From positions 1-11,617 of the forward strand of contig CALJSD010000146.1 in the NCBI GenBank assembly GCA_937976325.1: a stretch of DNA of 11,617 bases, in the 5' to 3' direction. Made by a program: the position numbers and the translations under genes. How positions within the stretch are numbered: position 1 is the stretch's first letter; every line of letters begins with the position of its first letter. Origin of the DNA: an uncultured Carnobacterium sp. GTDB taxonomy: Bacteria > Bacillota > Bacilli > Lactobacillales > Aerococcaceae. This document shows positions 1 through 7,349 of the stretch, one piece after another. The notes below the pieces were generated by a model. It saw only the letters and a list, made by a program, of their open reading frames with translations, was not told the DNA's origin and ran no database searches.

Positions 1-508
1 TTCCTACTCCATCTTTTAATGTAATTAATCCTTCTGTTTCTAATGCTACTAAAGCACGACCTTGAATCGCTACTTCTTTTGGTACTAATACTTTTGCATT
101 TTCTGGTAAATCTTTTAATGATTTATATTTTGTTGAGAAATAATATAATGGCACGATAAATGTTGTTCCGATTTCTTTTAAATCAGTTCCTTTATCTTTA
201 TTCCATTGTGCTAAGTATGCACGGTGTTGGAACGCGTTCATTTGAACAGAACCTTCTTCAAGGGCTGTATTTGGTAATACGTAGTCGTTCATTTCTACAA
301 CTTCGATATTGATATTTTCTTTTTTCGCTTTTTCAGCTACGTAATCCCAGATTTCGTGTGATGCGCTACCTACTACGGCAACTTTAACTGTTTGCGCTGG
401 TGCTTCAGTTGTTTTAGAAGCCTCGCTTGATTGTTGTGAACTTTGATTTCCGCACGCTGCTAATGTGAATGCTGCAACGGCTGTTAATAATACGTTTTTA
501 ATTTTCAT
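1..508 (-). CDS. metQ: Methionine ABC transporter substrate-binding lipoprotein (MetQ/NlpA family), 5' part only
   Basis: The gene runs off the left edge, leaving 169 N-terminal residues of a family that is usually about 270-280 aa. It opens with a lipoprotein signal (MKIKNVLLTAVAAFTLAAC); lipobox LAAC with Cys19 is the predicted lipidated residue. A Ser/Glu/Thr-rich spacer of about 20 residues follows. The mature domain has NlpA-family features: a KVAVVGSASHEIWDYV strand, then EVVEMNDYVLPNTALEEGSVQMNAF... with the FQHRAYL segment near residue 93. NlpA proteins bind D/L-methionine outside the membrane and deliver it to MetNI. The start at 508 has GGAGGA eight bases upstream (517-522). The leader is a T-box with a Met specifier, which independently supports methionine as substrate. 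The ATPase and permease genes would lie beyond position 1 and are not seen. Confidence 0.9.
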   Translation of the reverse strand, partial: MKIKNVLLTAVAAFTLAACGNQSSQQSSEASKTTEAPAQTVKVAVVGSASHEIWDYVAEKAKKENINIEVVEMNDYVLPNTALEEGSVQMNAFQHRAYLAQWNKDKGTDLKEIGTTFIVPLYYFSTKYKSLKDLPENAKVLVPKEVAIQGRALVALETEGLITLKDGVG

Positions 509-591
509 ATTGTTTTTCCTCCGATTTTATAAATTTGTTGTGTTAGTTGCGAATTTAATTGAAACATTCCTCCTTGCACTGTCGAACACAA

Positions 592-625
592 TAAAAAAAT
601 CCTCTGCCCCAAAAAGGACAAAGGA
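592..625 (-). terminator. T-box regulated intrinsic terminator before metQ
   Basis: On the minus strand CCTTTGTCC pairs with GGGCAGAGG around a T-rich loop (hairpin about 601-625). A run of seven T residues follows at 593-599. The 5' arm overlaps the CGTCCTT segment needed by the T-box antiterminator, so the two structures are mutually exclusive. Confidence 0.88.
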
Positions 626-869
626 CGATCATTTCAAAAATACCGTGTTACCACCTTTATTCGTTTATCCATCACTAGATAAACCTCACCCGATTCCACG
701 CCTGTGCATTGAAATCGTACCGCTATAACGGGCGCCCCGTACTTCCCTTACAACTGCTCAGAAAGTCCGCTCAATGGCCATCTTCCTCATTTCGTCACTA
801 CTTAGTTCCACCAACCCTAAGCTCTCTACTCAGTGCCTCGACGAGTACTCTCCATCTCATTGCGTTATG
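592..869 (-). promoter_or_regulatory. T-box riboswitch leader of metQ, Met (ATG) specifier
   Basis: Read on the minus strand, the leader has all the main T-box parts. A basal stem pairs CAATG with CATTG. An AGTA loop-E-like element lies in GGAGAGTACTC. Stem I arms include CGTC/GACG, CACT/AGTG and CTTAG/CTAAG, with AGAGAG and GGTTGGTGG in the distal region. The specifier context is GACGAA-ATG-AGG, with ATG at 788-790. The conserved T-box sequence AAGGTGGTAACACGG is at 643-657 and can pair with CGTCCTT downstream to form the antiterminator. By family knowledge, uncharged tRNA(Met) binds the specifier and T-box bulge and prevents termination, so metQ would be expressed when methionine is scarce. 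The exact transcript start is inferred from the promoter. Confidence 0.9.
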
Positions 870-875
870 GATTCC

Positions 876-903
876 ATTATACGCCCATTCTTTTCGATGT
901 CAA
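876..903 (-). promoter_or_regulatory. Sigma-A-type promoter for the T-box/metQ transcript
   Basis: A perfect TTGACA -35 box (898-903) and a perfect TATAAT -10 box (876-881) are separated by 16 bp. The predicted start near 869 falls just before Stem I of the T-box. Such a strong promoter suits a leader that is controlled by termination rather than by initiation. Confidence 0.88.
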
Positions 904-969
904 CAAAACTCTATTATTTATAGACATTTGTTTTTGAAACGGAAACAAAACCACCAAAATGACTCTAAC

Positions 970-1007
970 ATAAAGAAAACCTCCACACGAAAGTTCGTGT
1001 AGAGGTT
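970..1007 (-). terminator. Intrinsic terminator after prsA
   Basis: On the minus strand AACCTCTACACGA pairs with TCGTGTGGAGGTT around a very short loop, about 13 bp with one G-U pair. TTTTCTTT follows. It lies ten bases past the prsA stop codon and separates prsA from the metQ promoter. Confidence 0.88.
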
Positions 1008-1016
1008 CAAGCATTC

Positions 1017-1967
1017 TTAGTTAGAAGCAGTTGTTGTTGTTTGAGAATCAGCTGTTTGTAAGAAATTCTTTAAAGCATTTTGTAAGCTTTCGTCTGTGAT
1101 TTTCACGTCCGCAGCTTTCACTAAATCAACCATTGTTTGGTGTAAGAATGCAGAATCTTTCAATTTCGCATCTAACATTTCTTTTTCCATTTGTTCTTTC
1201 ATTTCATCAAATGGTTTCTTCTCTTCTTTAGATACTAACTTAATGATGTGGTATCCAAATTGAGTTTGAACTGGAGTTTCAGTGATATCTCCAACGTTCT
1301 TCAAGTCATAAGCTGCTGTTGAGAATTCAGTTACCATGTCTGAACGTTTGAATGGTCCAATTTGACCGCCTTTTGCAGCTGTACCAGTATCCGCAGAGTT
1401 TGCTTTTGCTAATTCCGCAAAGTCAGCACCGTCTTTTAATTGTTTAATTAATTCTTCAGCTTTTGCTTTAGCTGCCGCTTTTTCTTCATCAGAGGCATCT
1501 GATTTCGCTGCAATTAAGATATGTTGAACTGTAATTTCTGGTTCCCACGCATCATAGTACGCTTTGATATCTTCTTCTGAGAAGTTCGCAGCTTTCTTCA
1601 CTGCTTCTGTCATTAATTTGTTTAAGTAAAGTGTTTGACGGTATGCGTCTACAGAAGTGATTCCGCTTTGTTGTAAAGCCGCTAATAAACCAGGTTCGCC
1701 ACCATATTGAGCAACTAATTTAGCCACTTCTTCATCTGCAGCTGTTTTAAGAGATTTTGCATCCTCAATAGATCCTTCTAGTACTTTCGTTAATACTAAA
1801 CGTTGAATTGTTTGTTCCCCAACAGAATCTTTCATTGCTGTAACAAATTCATCTTTTGTAACGTTACCGTATTTAGTCGTTGCAACGTTTTCTGATGAGC
1901 CATTTGAGCATGCCGCTAGTGCGAAAGTTGATGCAAGCGCTAATGCTCCTACGAATTTTTTCTTCAT
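1017..1967 (-). CDS. prsA: Foldase lipoprotein PrsA (parvulin-type peptidyl-prolyl isomerase)
   Basis: This 316-residue lipoprotein has a signal peptide ending in LAAC, with Cys20 lipidated. The parvulin (PpiC) domain spans about residues 144-245. It starts EPEITVQHILIAAK and contains the family blocks GADFAELAKANSAD, KGGQIGPFKRSDMV and PVQTQFGYHIIKL. Helical N- and C-terminal segments flank it, as in Bacillus PrsA; the C-terminal part is Lys/Glu-rich and ends in a Gln/Thr/Ser tail. PrsA acts outside the membrane, helping secreted proteins fold after Sec export. The length is close to other Gram-positive PrsA proteins (about 280-350 aa). The ATG has GAGAGGG about eight bases upstream. The gene has its own promoter candidate and terminator, so it is probably monocistronic. 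Isomerase activity itself cannot be judged from sequence, as some PrsA homologues lack it. Confidence 0.95.
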   Translation of the reverse strand: MKKKFVGALALASTFALAACSNGSSENVATTKYGNVTKDEFVTAMKDSVGEQTIQRLVLTKVLEGSIEDAKSLKTAADEEVAKLVAQYGGEPGLLAALQQSGITSVDAYRQTLYLNKLMTEAVKKAANFSEEDIKAYYDAWEPEITVQHILIAAKSDASDEEKAAAKAKAEELIKQLKDGADFAELAKANSADTGTAAKGGQIGPFKRSDMVTEFSTAAYDLKNVGDITETPVQTQFGYHIIKLVSKEEKKPFDEMKEQMEKEMLDAKLKDSAFLHQTMVDLVKAADVKITDESLQNALKNFLQTADSQTTTTASN

Positions 1968-2010
1968 AAAATTCCCTCTCCAATCGGTTTTCTTTTTAGT
2001 CGATGTTATT

Positions 2011-2039
2011 AATATACCACAGTTTGATGCACTTGCCTA
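2011..2039 (-). promoter_or_regulatory. Candidate prsA promoter
   Basis: A TATATT -10 box (2011-2016) and a TAGGCA -35-like box (2034-2039, four of six matches) are 17 bp apart on the minus strand. They lie about 45 bp upstream of the prsA start and downstream of the preceding gene's terminator. Confidence 0.45.
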
Positions 2040-2075
2040 TTTTTCTAGCCATCTCTTACTTTTTCTTAACTTTCT

Positions 2076-2111
2076 AAAAAAACAAAAGAGCCAGGACGTA
2101 TTGCCTGACTC
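2076..2111 (-). terminator. Intrinsic terminator after the LysM-3D gene
   Basis: On the minus strand GAGTCAGG (2104-2111) pairs with CCTGGCTC (2088-2095), eight base pairs with one G-U. TTTTGTTTTTTT follows. It separates the LysM-3D gene from prsA. Confidence 0.85.
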
Positions 2112-2147
2112 CAAGTTAAGTTTAGTTTAGTTCAAAAAATAGTGTGA

Positions 2148-2948
2148 TTATTGTAATACACGAATTGTGATTGTACGACGTCCGAAGTTGTAAACATCAT
2201 TCAAGTTTACTAAGTGTACGTCAATTCGATTTCCGTAAATGGCACCGCCTGTATCTGCAGCACGGAAAATACCATATCCTGGAATCTCAACATATGATCC
2301 TAATGGAATCACGCTTGGGTCAACCGCAATTACGTTTGGTTCACTTACAAGGTTTGTTCCATCAGCTGTGTAGTTTGATAAACCAGCTTCGTTATATGAG
2401 TAAGCTGTTGCTTCAACTGTTAAGTAGTAACCACCTTGGTTTGAAGAAGCGGCAGCTGCTTGTGTTGTTTCAGTTGCCTGAGTCGCTTGGGCAGCTTGTG
2501 TTGTTTCAGTTGATTGTGCTGCTTGCGTTGTTTCTGCTGCTTGTGTTGTCGTTTCAGTCGTTTCAACTTCTTTTACTTCATTGTTGTTTTGAACACGGTA
2601 TGAATGTTGTGATGTTCCGTTATCCACTGTCACTTCTTTTTGGTCCGCTGAGAAACGTAACACTGTACCTGGGTAAATAAGGTTTGCATCTTGAATTTCG
2701 TTCACTTGAACTAATGTATCTAATGATGCACCAGTTGCTTCAGAAATTACTGATAATGTATCTCCCCATTTAATTGTGTACTCTTGTACACCTTTATCGT
2801 CTGTTTTTACATCTTGTTTTACTTGTTCTACAGTACGTGCTGTCCATTCTACTTCGTTGGCACTTGCTGTTGTTGCTGAAAATCCTGCAAAACTAAATAA
2901 AGCAAGTGATGCTGTCACCATCATGAATTGTTTCTTGATTGGTTTCAT
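2148..2948 (-). CDS. Secreted LysM and 3D-domain cell-wall protein
   Basis: This is a 266-residue secreted protein. A signal peptide runs to about residue 30, with a likely cut after SATTASA. A LysM domain (about 56-99: EYTIKWGDTLSVISEATG through IYPGTVLRF) should bind peptidoglycan. A low-complexity Thr/Gln/Ala linker covers about 128-169. A C-terminal 3D domain (175-266) carries the three conserved aspartates: Asp210 (IAVDPSVIPLG), Asp232 (AADTGG) and Asp243 (RIDVHL). 3D domains have the double-psi beta-barrel fold of MltA-type lytic transglycosylases, and LysM-3D proteins are usually wall-remodelling or surface proteins. ATG at 2948 is preferred because AAAGGA lies just upstream; a longer frame from TTG at 2969 lacks a comparable site. 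Enzyme activity is inferred. A WalR-like repeat about 170 bp upstream fits a wall-homeostasis role. Confidence 0.88.
   Translation of the reverse strand: MKPIKKQFMMVTASLALFSFAGFSATTASANEVEWTARTVEQVKQDVKTDDKGVQEYTIKWGDTLSVISEATGASLDTLVQVNEIQDANLIYPGTVLRFSADQKEVTVDNGTSQHSYRVQNNNEVKEVETTETTTQAAETTQAAQSTETTQAAQATQATETTQAAAASSNQGGYYLTVEATAYSYNEAGLSNYTADGTNLVSEPNVIAVDPSVIPLGSYVEIPGYGIFRAADTGGAIYGNRIDVHLVNLNDVYNFGRRTITIRVLQ
2442..2567 (-). repeat. Low-complexity TTQAA-type coding repeat (linker)
   Basis: The DNA encodes about 42 residues built from Thr, Gln, Ala, Glu and Ser, with the core units TTQAA and QAAQ recurring at irregular spacing between the LysM and 3D domains. At DNA level the words tgttgtttcagt and gcttgtgttgt recur on the plus strand. 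Such linkers commonly span the wall and may vary in length between strains. Confidence 0.8.
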
Positions 2949-3294
2949 ATTTTCCTTTCCGATTTCCAACTTTTTCTAAAGTCGAAAATCTCGTTCGCTT
3001 GGATTTTTTGGTTGCGAACTTATTTGATGCTAATAATGTTACCACGAAAAAAATCGGAAATGTTGATTTTATGCGGTTTGTTAAGGTCACTTAATTTTTT
3101 TGACTTTTTCTGATGTTATTATGACAAACAGATGACAAGAACATATGTTTCCGTAACATTTGACACTATTCTGTAACACGTTCGTAGAATTTTCTTACAT
3201 TCTCGGTCATACTTTCTTCATTTATTACACTGTTTTTTGTTCCTTTTTAAGGTAAAAACCTATCATATCGCACTTTTTACGGCATCTGATGCAT
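2949..3294 (-). other. Long AT-rich non-coding region upstream of the LysM-3D gene
   Basis: This stretch of about 345 bases holds no convincing gene. It contains the untranslated leader of the LysM-3D gene, its RBS just upstream of 2948, and a cluster of TGTTAC/TGTCAT words at 3121-3178. An 11-bp palindrome (GCATC-T-GATGC) lies at 3282-3292. The short open frames here have no RBS and atypical composition. The LysM-3D promoter must lie in this region, but no -35/-10 pair is convincing. Confidence 0.6.
3118..3137 (-). promoter_or_regulatory. WalR-like direct repeat overlapping a -10-like box
   Basis: On the minus strand TGTCAT-N5-TGTCAT (3121-3137) is an exact hexamer repeat at the 11-bp step of the WalR/YycF box, whose consensus is TGTWAH-N5-TGTWAH. 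Each half-site differs from the consensus only at its fourth base. CATAAT (3118-3123), a five-of-six -10 match, overlaps the promoter-proximal half. Control of peptidoglycan hydrolase genes by WalRK is well known in Firmicutes; control here is inferred. Confidence 0.35.
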
Positions 3295-3329
3295 CAAAAA
3301 AGACCTCCCTATTCATCCATAGGAAGGTC
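3295..3329 (-). terminator. Intrinsic terminator after the half-size ABC exporter gene
   Basis: On the minus strand GACCTTCCTAT (3319-3329) pairs over 11 bp with ATAGGGAGGTC (3302-3312) around a six-base loop, with one G-U pair. TTTTTT follows at 3296-3301. It lies 12 bases past the stop codon. Confidence 0.92.
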
Positions 3330-3341
3330 ACTAAACATTCT

Positions 3342-4952
3342 TTAAGCGTTTTGATTTAATTCACTCATTTGAATCGTTTGATCGATATTTTCTTTTAATG
3401 CCTCAGGAAGATGGTGCGTTACCCATAAAACGGTCACGCTCTTATCTTCTAAGATAGGTTTCAACACCTCAATGGTTGTCTTTTCATCTAAGTTGGAGCT
3501 GACTTCATCTAGCAAGAAGACTTTTGGTTGTTTCATCAACCCGCGTGCAAAGGCAATGCGTTGCAACTGACCTCCGGATAGATTTGAATCTCCATCGCCT
3601 AAGACCGTATCTAATCCCTGTGGCAAGTTTCGTACGATAGAAGCAAGTCCCACTTTTTCAAGAGACGCCCAAACTTCTTCATCCGTATACTCTTCAGTGA
3701 GCGTTACGTTTTCCCGAATGCTTGTCGTGAAGATATGTGGTTTTTGAGCGATATAGACCATTTGACGATATAACTCATCATAGGATTGTTTCTTCACATC
3801 GACTCCAGCGAGTTTCACTTCTCCTAAATACTCCGTTAATTTTGCAGCGATAATATTTAACAGCGTTGATTTCCCTGTGCCGCTCTCACCAGTAATCGCA
3901 TATTTTTGTCCTTCGTTAAAGCCAAGAGACACATGATTTAAAATCACCTTTTCTCCGTAGTTAAACGAAACATCATTCACTTCAATGAGAGTACGCGGTG
4001 CTTCTTCCGGTACTTCCTCTACAAGGGTTGCTGGTTCTAATTGCTCATATTTGTTAAACAACGAATCTGCACTCTTAATCGAACCGATCTTTTGACTAAT
4101 ATTCCCAAGCACGTTGAAGATGGTGCTACTTAATGCCATCGCTGCTAGAATACTCCCGATACTGACTTCGCCAATATAAGCTAAGTATCCCGTTAAGATG
4201 AATACGGAAATCTGGCTAAACACATTCCCAATCCCACCACTAACGGCAACTTTGGCCATCGACTTACTAAAGTCGCGATGCGTATCTCCTACTTCAACCG
4301 ATTTTTCATGAATTTTTTCTTTTAAATACGCTAGCTTACGAAAAACAAATAGAGTATCATATCCGCTCAATAAATCCGAAATGGATTTTGCGAATTTTTC
4401 ATTGGCTTCTGACACTTTGATGGTTTTTTCTGTCAGTTCTGCTGAGAACAAAGCCGGCAACACAGCCATGATGACAATACAGATAGCCGCTAGTAAAACG
4501 ATAGACCAATGATACATGAATAACGCTACCGCAGAAATGACCGCAGAAATAACCCCTCCGATAACATCAAAGGTTGGATCAATCGCATGCCCTTTAATCT
4601 GTTCCAAGTCACTTGTAAACCATGAAATATACGTTTGACTATTCTTTTCATAAAAGCGTCCATAAGACGTCGCTTCAATCGAATGACTAATACGGTCCCT
4701 TAACCACGTCGCAACTTTTTGATTAAAGTAGGCTTGATAGCGAATCAACATATATGTAAACAATAGATAAAATGCAAAAATAATGACTAAACAAATCGCT
4801 TTATAAAAGAAATTATGAATATCCATGTTCACTAAAGTATCTAAAGTCTGCGCATTCACGACACTTGATACAAGCTCCGCCCCTGCAATCAGGGTGAGCA
4901 ATGTGATCATGATGAATACTTCTTTTTTAAACTGCTGAAAAACAACCCTCAT
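3342..4952 (-). CDS. Half-size ABC exporter: fused membrane and ATP-binding domains, substrate unknown
   Basis: This 536-residue protein joins an N-terminal membrane domain of about six segments (to about residue 290) to a C-terminal ABC ATPase. The ATPase motifs are complete: Walker A GESGTGKS (about 355-362), Q-loop YIAQKP (Gln403), signature LSGGQ (about 458-462), Walker B VFLLDE (Asp482, Glu483) and the H-loop in WVTHH (about 513-514). Half-exporters work as homo- or heterodimers. No partner half-transporter is adjacent, so a homodimer is likely. There is no peptidase C39 domain, so it is not a typical bacteriocin-processing exporter. A longer frame from GTG at 4967 is possible; ATG at 4952 is preferred because it is nearer the hydrophobic start, although neither start has a strong RBS. 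Drug, peptide or lipid export all remain possible. Confidence 0.88.
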   Translation of the reverse strand: MRVVFQQFKKEVFIMITLLTLIAGAELVSSVVNAQTLDTLVNMDIHNFFYKAICLVIIFAFYLLFTYMLIRYQAYFNQKVATWLRDRISHSIEATSYGRFYEKNSQTYISWFTSDLEQIKGHAIDPTFDVIGGVISAVISAVALFMYHWSIVLLAAICIVIMAVLPALFSAELTEKTIKVSEANEKFAKSISDLLSGYDTLFVFRKLAYLKEKIHEKSVEVGDTHRDFSKSMAKVAVSGGIGNVFSQISVFILTGYLAYIGEVSIGSILAAMALSSTIFNVLGNISQKIGSIKSADSLFNKYEQLEPATLVEEVPEEAPRTLIEVNDVSFNYGEKVILNHVSLGFNEGQKYAITGESGTGKSTLLNIIAAKLTEYLGEVKLAGVDVKKQSYDELYRQMVYIAQKPHIFTTSIRENVTLTEEYTDEEVWASLEKVGLASIVRNLPQGLDTVLGDGDSNLSGGQLQRIAFARGLMKQPKVFLLDEVSSNLDEKTTIEVLKPILEDKSVTVLWVTHHLPEALKENIDQTIQMSELNQNA

Positions 4953-4984
4953 ACACACTCGCTTCACTTCAACTTATTGTTATG

Positions 4985-5012
4985 CTCATAGTGTAACACT
5001 GTCTTAATCCAA
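4985..5012 (-). promoter_or_regulatory. Weak promoter candidate with a palindromic operator-like site
   Basis: A perfect 11-bp palindrome AGTGT-A-ACACT (4990-5000) sits between a poor -35-like TTGGAT (5007-5012) and a poor -10-like TATGAG (4985-4990), 16 bp apart. This is the expected place for the ABC exporter gene's promoter. A repressor site is possible, but five-base half-sites can occur by chance. Confidence 0.25.
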
Positions 5013-5034
5013 TGTATATAGGACTTTTGGCGGA

Positions 5035-5071
5035 TAATAAAAGAAAAGTGAGAAAATTTAATTTCTCACTT
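5035..5071 (-). terminator. Intrinsic terminator after the ABC-2 operon
   Basis: On the minus strand AAGTGAGAAA (5062-5071) pairs over 10 bp with TTTCTCACTT (5046-5055) around a short AT loop, and TTTTCTTTTATT follows. The stop codon of the last operon gene (5066-5068) lies inside the 5' arm of the hairpin. Confidence 0.85.
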
Positions 5072-6127
5072 CCTAATATTTTTTAATCTTATACCAATAA
5101 ATACAATGGAGAAGAACACTCCTACACAGGCTCCTATCACAAGTGGAACTCCCTGTTGCAGGGCTGGTAACACGCTAATCGGTATAATAGCCCCTAACGA
5201 ATATCCTCCAATGCTCAAATATCCAAGGATAAAGAGGACAATCGTCGACACCATCGTATCTTTAATCAAAGAAACGAGCAGTATCTGTGCAATAAATAAT
5301 CCAACAATCGCTAATAATGGATATCCAATCGCTACTAGGATTCCTTGAGTCGCTGAAATAAAGATTGTTTCCCCATTAGAAATATACGATACAGGAAACA
5401 GAAAAACATTCTCTTGAATTAGCATTCCATACGCCACTACAGACAGAATCACCAGCAGACTAGGAAAAGCATAAAAGTATTTCAAAGAATAGAGCATTTC
5501 TGTCAATAATTCTTCTTTATTAGAAATCGGCACTACTTCTAGCAGCGTTCTGTGTCGTTGTTTTCTTTCTAGATATCCCCCAACTTGTACAAGGAAAAAG
5601 AAGACAAGGATACCGTAGCCAAGAAGTTGGAAAATCGTCTGGATAAAATCACCATACTGATAATAGGTTTGGTAGGATATCTCTTTTCCAACTAAATAAT
5701 GGAATAATTGGAGTTTAGCTTTAATTTGCATAGGACTCTCTAACGAATCCGCCCATTCTTGCGACCCACGTCCTAGAAGAAACTCAACCAATTCCAATCG
5801 CTTTTCATAAATCGGAATCAGCCGTTCCGTTTTCTCCTTCACTGTATAAATCCCATTTTCTTGTGCATAGGTTTGGTAAAGAGCCTGGAAAGTAGTATTC
5901 ATCTCTTTCTTTGTATCTTCATCGATCGTCATTTGTTTCTCAAACGAATCTTTCAGATCATCTATCTGAGAAAATTGTCGTTCAATCACATCTCTTAAGG
6001 CCGGTTTTCCTGTAACGTGATGATATCCCATGACAAGCGCCGCAACGACTAAGATAAGAAGCGGTATCTTATAGAAAAATCCTCTTTTCTTTAAATGCAT
6101 TCTATCTAATTGAACCCATCTACTCAT
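5066..6127 (-). CDS. ABC-2 type permease with large extracytoplasmic insert (second permease of operon)
   Basis: This 353-residue membrane protein has one transmembrane segment near residues 21-37, then about 120 polar, helix-prone residues (38-160). Five more hydrophobic segments follow, near 161-184, 217-238, 262-289, 290-315 and 327-347. The short YLERKQRHRTLLEVVP stretch (185-200) after the second segment resembles the cytoplasmic coupling region seen in ABC-2 permeases. The insert lacks cysteines and any recognised enzymatic motif. The ATG overlaps the stop of the upstream permease as ATGA, so the two are translationally coupled and probably made in equal amounts. It likely pairs with the 6124-7314 product as a heterodimeric channel driven by the 7350-8234 ATPase. 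Substrate is unknown: peptide antibiotic, lipid or bacteriocin export is possible by family analogy only. Confidence 0.8.
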   Translation of the reverse strand: MSRWVQLDRMHLKKRGFFYKIPLLILVVAALVMGYHHVTGKPALRDVIERQFSQIDDLKDSFEKQMTIDEDTKKEMNTTFQALYQTYAQENGIYTVKEKTERLIPIYEKRLELVEFLLGRGSQEWADSLESPMQIKAKLQLFHYLVGKEISYQTYYQYGDFIQTIFQLLGYGILVFFFLVQVGGYLERKQRHRTLLEVVPISNKEELLTEMLYSLKYFYAFPSLLVILSVVAYGMLIQENVFLFPVSYISNGETIFISATQGILVAIGYPLLAIVGLFIAQILLVSLIKDTMVSTIVLFILGYLSIGGYSLGAIIPISVLPALQQGVPLVIGACVGVFFSIVFIGIRLKNIRK

Positions 6128-7314
6128 ACCGAACCTCCTCGTCTATGACGCTCTTGCCAGCATGAAGTTCCAACTGTCAACAAGAAGAACACGAATGCTC
6201 CTACAAGTAAACTGGCACATCCGTTTGAAATCGTGAACGTACCCGTCGCGTAAAAATCATCCTTCATTCCTTGGATGACAGATCCGAAGTTCACATAGTA
6301 CAGTGGCAACTTGTCTGCAAAAGAAGGATAAATCTTCATGGAACGGAAAATAGGCTCTGCCCAAATAACCATCAGCCCTGCGATGAACCCTACCATCTTA
6401 TTTCTACTCAACTGATTACACCATGCGACGAGATTGATTAAGAATAGGAGCACACACGCTGCAAAGAGTAACGCGATTCCTATAAATTGTAACGGAAGCA
6501 TGAGGGCCTCCTCTTCCCAACGAAATACAAGAAACGGCGTAGTGAGGTTGTCCCAGCCAAAAGATAAACTCTGTACTAAACAAACTACAAATAAAATAAG
6601 AATTACTAGAGCCATATTTACCAACCAGTAACTGCTGATTTTTTGTAATAAATATTTCCACTCGCGAATCGGCTTCACAGCTAACATACTACGATGCTTC
6701 CAATCATCTAAGAGAATGGGACTGATAAATAGTAGTAAGATTGAAAATAGAACTGGCAACCAATACATCATTGGTTCATTATATTTTGTCCATTCCATCC
6801 AAAATATTCGATTGAGCATTTGTAAAATATCGTCTAATTGATAGCGCCCCTGCGCCTCTAAAGAACGAAACTCCATTAAATGTTGTTTAACATTCTTATA
6901 CTCTAACTGTTCCTGCTTACTAGGATTAAATCCAATTGTATTATAAATCGGAAGAGGCGATTGTTCTTTATCTCTTAATTCAAGTCGCAGCTCCCAAAAA
7001 TGAATCTGTTCTTCTATATAAGTTTTATAATCTTGATTTTGAAACGCTGTTACTGAACGATGATAAGCAACTGAATCCTCTAACCATTTTTCCTCTGTTT
7101 CTGTTAAACTTCTTTTCTTCGCTTCCTCTTCATATTCATTGATTAGTATCAAATGAATTTTATCGCCTTGATTTAAAGTGGTATTCAAAAGTTCATTGAG
7201 AGAAGATTTTTGTTGAAAATTCATCACTAGAAACACAACCATCAGTAATACATAACCGATGAACTGAATTTTCATTAATCGATTTCGAACAATCAACAGT
7301 AATTGTGTTTTCAT
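6124..7314 (-). CDS. ABC-2 type permease with large extracytoplasmic insert (first permease of operon)
   Basis: This 396-residue membrane protein has the same plan as its downstream neighbour but little obvious residue identity with it. There is one segment near 15-32, a charged, helix-rich insert of about 150 residues (33-180), then hydrophobic segments near 182-202, 228-250, 272-298, 306-320 and 364-384. DDWKHRSMLAVKPI (203-216) after the second segment occupies the same place as the neighbour's RHRTLLEVVP and is a likely coupling helix. AGAGGAG lies seven bases before the ATG. The gene starts 35 bases after the ATPase stop and ends in a four-base ATGA overlap with the next permease. The paired plan suggests an old duplication followed by divergence. 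The ligand cannot be deduced. Confidence 0.82.
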   Translation of the reverse strand: MKTQLLLIVRNRLMKIQFIGYVLLMVVFLVMNFQQKSSLNELLNTTLNQGDKIHLILINEYEEEAKKRSLTETEEKWLEDSVAYHRSVTAFQNQDYKTYIEEQIHFWELRLELRDKEQSPLPIYNTIGFNPSKQEQLEYKNVKQHLMEFRSLEAQGRYQLDDILQMLNRIFWMEWTKYNEPMMYWLPVLFSILLLFISPILLDDWKHRSMLAVKPIREWKYLLQKISSYWLVNMALVILILFVVCLVQSLSFGWDNLTTPFLVFRWEEEALMLPLQFIGIALLFAACVLLFLINLVAWCNQLSRNKMVGFIAGLMVIWAEPIFRSMKIYPSFADKLPLYYVNFGSVIQGMKDDFYATGTFTISNGCASLLVGAFVFFLLTVGTSCWQERHRRGGSV

Positions 7315-7349
7315 GCTAGCTCTCCTCTCTTTTTAAACTTTCGATTGCA

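Noticed and set aside
465..1002. Two plus-strand open frames of 87 and 97 codons
   Set aside because: They lie antisense to the metQ start and the T-box leader, whose structure explains the sequence.
2171..2680. A 169-codon plus-strand open frame
   Set aside because: It is antisense to the LysM-3D gene, and its Leu/Gln-rich product is the shadow of the TTQAA repeat.
2893..3113. Short open frames on both strands before the LysM-3D gene
   Set aside because: They have no RBS, are low-complexity and AT-driven, and overlap the leader and signal peptide of the real gene.
3282..3292. Palindrome GCATC-T-GATGC
   Set aside because: It lies just past a terminator and far from any promoter I can support; chance is the simplest explanation.
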